From positions 1 through 6,934 of the forward strand of contig JACMMQ010000155.1 of the NCBI GenBank assembly GCA_014378955.1: DNA of 6,934 nt, given 5' to 3'. Below the pieces are notes generated by a model. The model had not been told where the DNA came from and did not search any database. It was given only the letters and a program-made list of their open reading frames with translations. The translations under genes and the position numbers were made by a program. Below, piece after piece: positions 5,841-6,934 of this stretch (the first letter of the stretch is position 1; each line of letters begins with the position of its first letter). The stretch is from Clostridia bacterium. GTDB taxonomy: Bacteria > Bacillota > Clostridia > SK-Y3 > JACMMQ01.

Positions 5841-6890
5841 ATGCAACAGACGAAAATTTTTATATGTGGCAATTTCGGCTATAAAAATAATCAACTAGAC
5901 GGGCAAACGATAAAAACGAGAACTTTAAAAGATGAATTGGTAAAAAGAGCTTTAAATGCACAAATCGTATATACGGATACATCGTACATTAAAGCCAAAC
6001 CATTCCAAGTGTTTAAGGAAATATATACGCATTTTAAAAGCTGCTCACATCTTATTATGATGCCAGATAAAAATGCATTGAAGGTGCTACTGCCGCTGTA
6101 TATGTTGTGGAATTATAAGCAAAAGAGAGATATTAGATATGTCGTCATTGGTGGTTGGTTGCCGAATTTTCTAAAAGGAAATCAATTTTATAAAAATTTG
6201 ACCGCTAAAATAGACGGGGTGTATGTGGAAGCGAACGAAATGAAAGTGAACCTAGAAAAAATCGGGTTAATAAATGCGACGATTTTACCCAATTTTAGAG
6301 ACTTTGATTTTAAACCAATGGTTCATAAAAAAGTAACCATACCCTTGAAATTAGTATTTTTTTCTAGGGTTTTTAAAGAAAAGGGAATTGAAATAGCCGT
6401 TGGGGCTGTTAACCATATCAATCGCAATCATAACGAGCAAGTGGTAACGCTGGATATATATGGGCCAATACAAGAGCGGTATAAACAGGATTTTTTTGAG
6501 ATAATTAACCGCCAAGAGGATAGCATAAAGTATAATGGTATTTTACAGCCCAGCGAAATACACGAAAGTTTATCGGTGTATGATGCAATGATATTTCCAA
6601 CCTATTATGAGTCTGAAGGATTTCCGGGGGTCGTAATCGATGCATTTATAGCAGGACTTCCTATAATCGCATCACATTGGAAATACAATGCGGAATTTAT
6701 AAAAGAGGACGTACATGGCAAGCTTTTTCGAGCAAACGATGAAAAGGATTTGCAAGAAAAAATTGTATATTTTATAAACAACCCTAATCAGATTGATGAA
6801 ATGCGTGCTAATTGTATCGTGCAAGCTAGGCATTATCATGTTGAAAATGTCATGGAGAATTTGATTTCCGATATGAAGCTCTCAATTTAA
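5841..6890 (+). CDS. Family 4 glycosyltransferase (GT-B fold)
   Basis: This 349-residue retaining glycosyltransferase of the GT4 type is likely to add a sugar from a nucleotide donor to the growing lipid-linked repeat unit. The acceptor-side N-terminal domain starts with IFICGNFG (6-13) and a DGQTIKTR loop (20-27). The donor-side domain starts near 168 with LVFFSRVFKEKGIEIAV (171-187), continues through LDIYGP (204-209) and YNGIL (231-235), and has the signature block PTYYESEGFPGVVIDAF (253-269), then AGLPIIASHWKYN (271-283). In this block the EX7E motif appears as E259...D267, a variant usual in the EGFPG-VIDAF subgroup and probably functional. No membrane span is seen. It is full length and ends 44 bases before the window edge. 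Its base composition is more AT-rich than tcdA. The sugar cannot be assigned. Confidence 0.9.
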   Translation: MQQTKIFICGNFGYKNNQLDGQTIKTRTLKDELVKRALNAQIVYTDTSYIKAKPFQVFKEIYTHFKSCSHLIMMPDKNALKVLLPLYMLWNYKQKRDIRYVVIGGWLPNFLKGNQFYKNLTAKIDGVYVEANEMKVNLEKIGLINATILPNFRDFDFKPMVHKKVTIPLKLVFFSRVFKEKGIEIAVGAVNHINRNHNEQVVTLDIYGPIQERYKQDFFEIINRQEDSIKYNGILQPSEIHESLSVYDAMIFPTYYESEGFPGVVIDAFIAGLPIIASHWKYNAEFIKEDVHGKLFRANDEKDLQEKIVYFINNPNQIDEMRANCIVQARHYHVENVMENLISDMKLSI

Positions 6891-6934
6891 AAAGCCCACC
6901 TCATACTAATCTTAGATTAAAACATAACCAGCAG
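6891..6934. other. Short non-coding tail to the window edge
   Basis: The 44 bases after the last stop codon contain no strong hairpin with a T-run, so I see no terminator. No gene start is visible before the window ends. The operon may continue downstream. Confidence 0.5.

Noticed and set aside
6615..6641. Loss of the second glutamate in the EX7E motif of the family 4 glycosyltransferase
   Set aside because: Aspartate at this place is usual in the EGFPG-VIDAF subgroup and the rest of the motif is intact, so it is not a sign of an inactive enzyme.
1..6934. CRISPR arrays, insertion sequences, tRNA or rRNA genes
   Set aside because: No regularly spaced repeats, transposase motifs, or tRNA or rRNA sequence were seen. 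The short hairpins at 67-168 differ in sequence and do not form an array.

Overview
The window looks like a stretch of chromosome from a low-to-moderate GC Gram-positive bacterium, most likely Bacillota and probably Clostridia. Strong GGAGG-type ribosome binding sites stand before most genes. There is a textbook sigma-A promoter, coding is tight and all on one strand, and the proteins resemble clostridial relatives, such as the cysteine-rich form of TcdA and the stand-alone GyrI-like protein. Genus cannot be told from the sequence alone.

Region 1 (1-195) has no convincing gene. It holds an AT-rich 9-bp inverted repeat and then a dense run of short hairpins, two of which compete for the same arm, just upstream of the first gene. 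Region 2 (196-1570) is a housekeeping pair: tcdA (tRNA threonylcarbamoyladenosine dehydratase) overlapping a GyrI-like ligand-binding or hydrolase-type protein. Region 3 (1571-1838) is an AT-rich gap with a perfect TTGACA-N17-TATAAT promoter and a leader of about 130 nt that contains a degenerate 30-bp tandem repeat.

Region 4 (1839-6890) is a compact six-gene operon for a cell-surface glycan. In order it encodes a classical short-chain dehydrogenase/reductase (SDR), a small membrane-bound initiating sugar-phosphate transferase, the N- and C-terminal halves of a split transketolase, a family 2 glycosyltransferase and a family 4 glycosyltransferase. Gaps are 7 to 20 nt, or a 4-nt ATGA overlap between the two transketolase halves. 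The sequence suggests this division of labour: the SDR and transketolase make or tailor an unusual sugar or small acyl group, the phosphoglycosyltransferase loads the first sugar on undecaprenyl phosphate, and the glycosyltransferases extend the repeat unit. Flippase, polymerase and any sugar-nucleotide synthases are not in the window and would be expected downstream or elsewhere.

The most interesting point is the split transketolase inside a glycan operon. It keeps the thiamine diphosphate and catalytic residues, but its acceptor-side motif is unlike that of central-metabolism transketolases. With the neighbouring SDR this suggests a two-carbon transfer step in making a glycan component. The product cannot be deduced from sequence alone.
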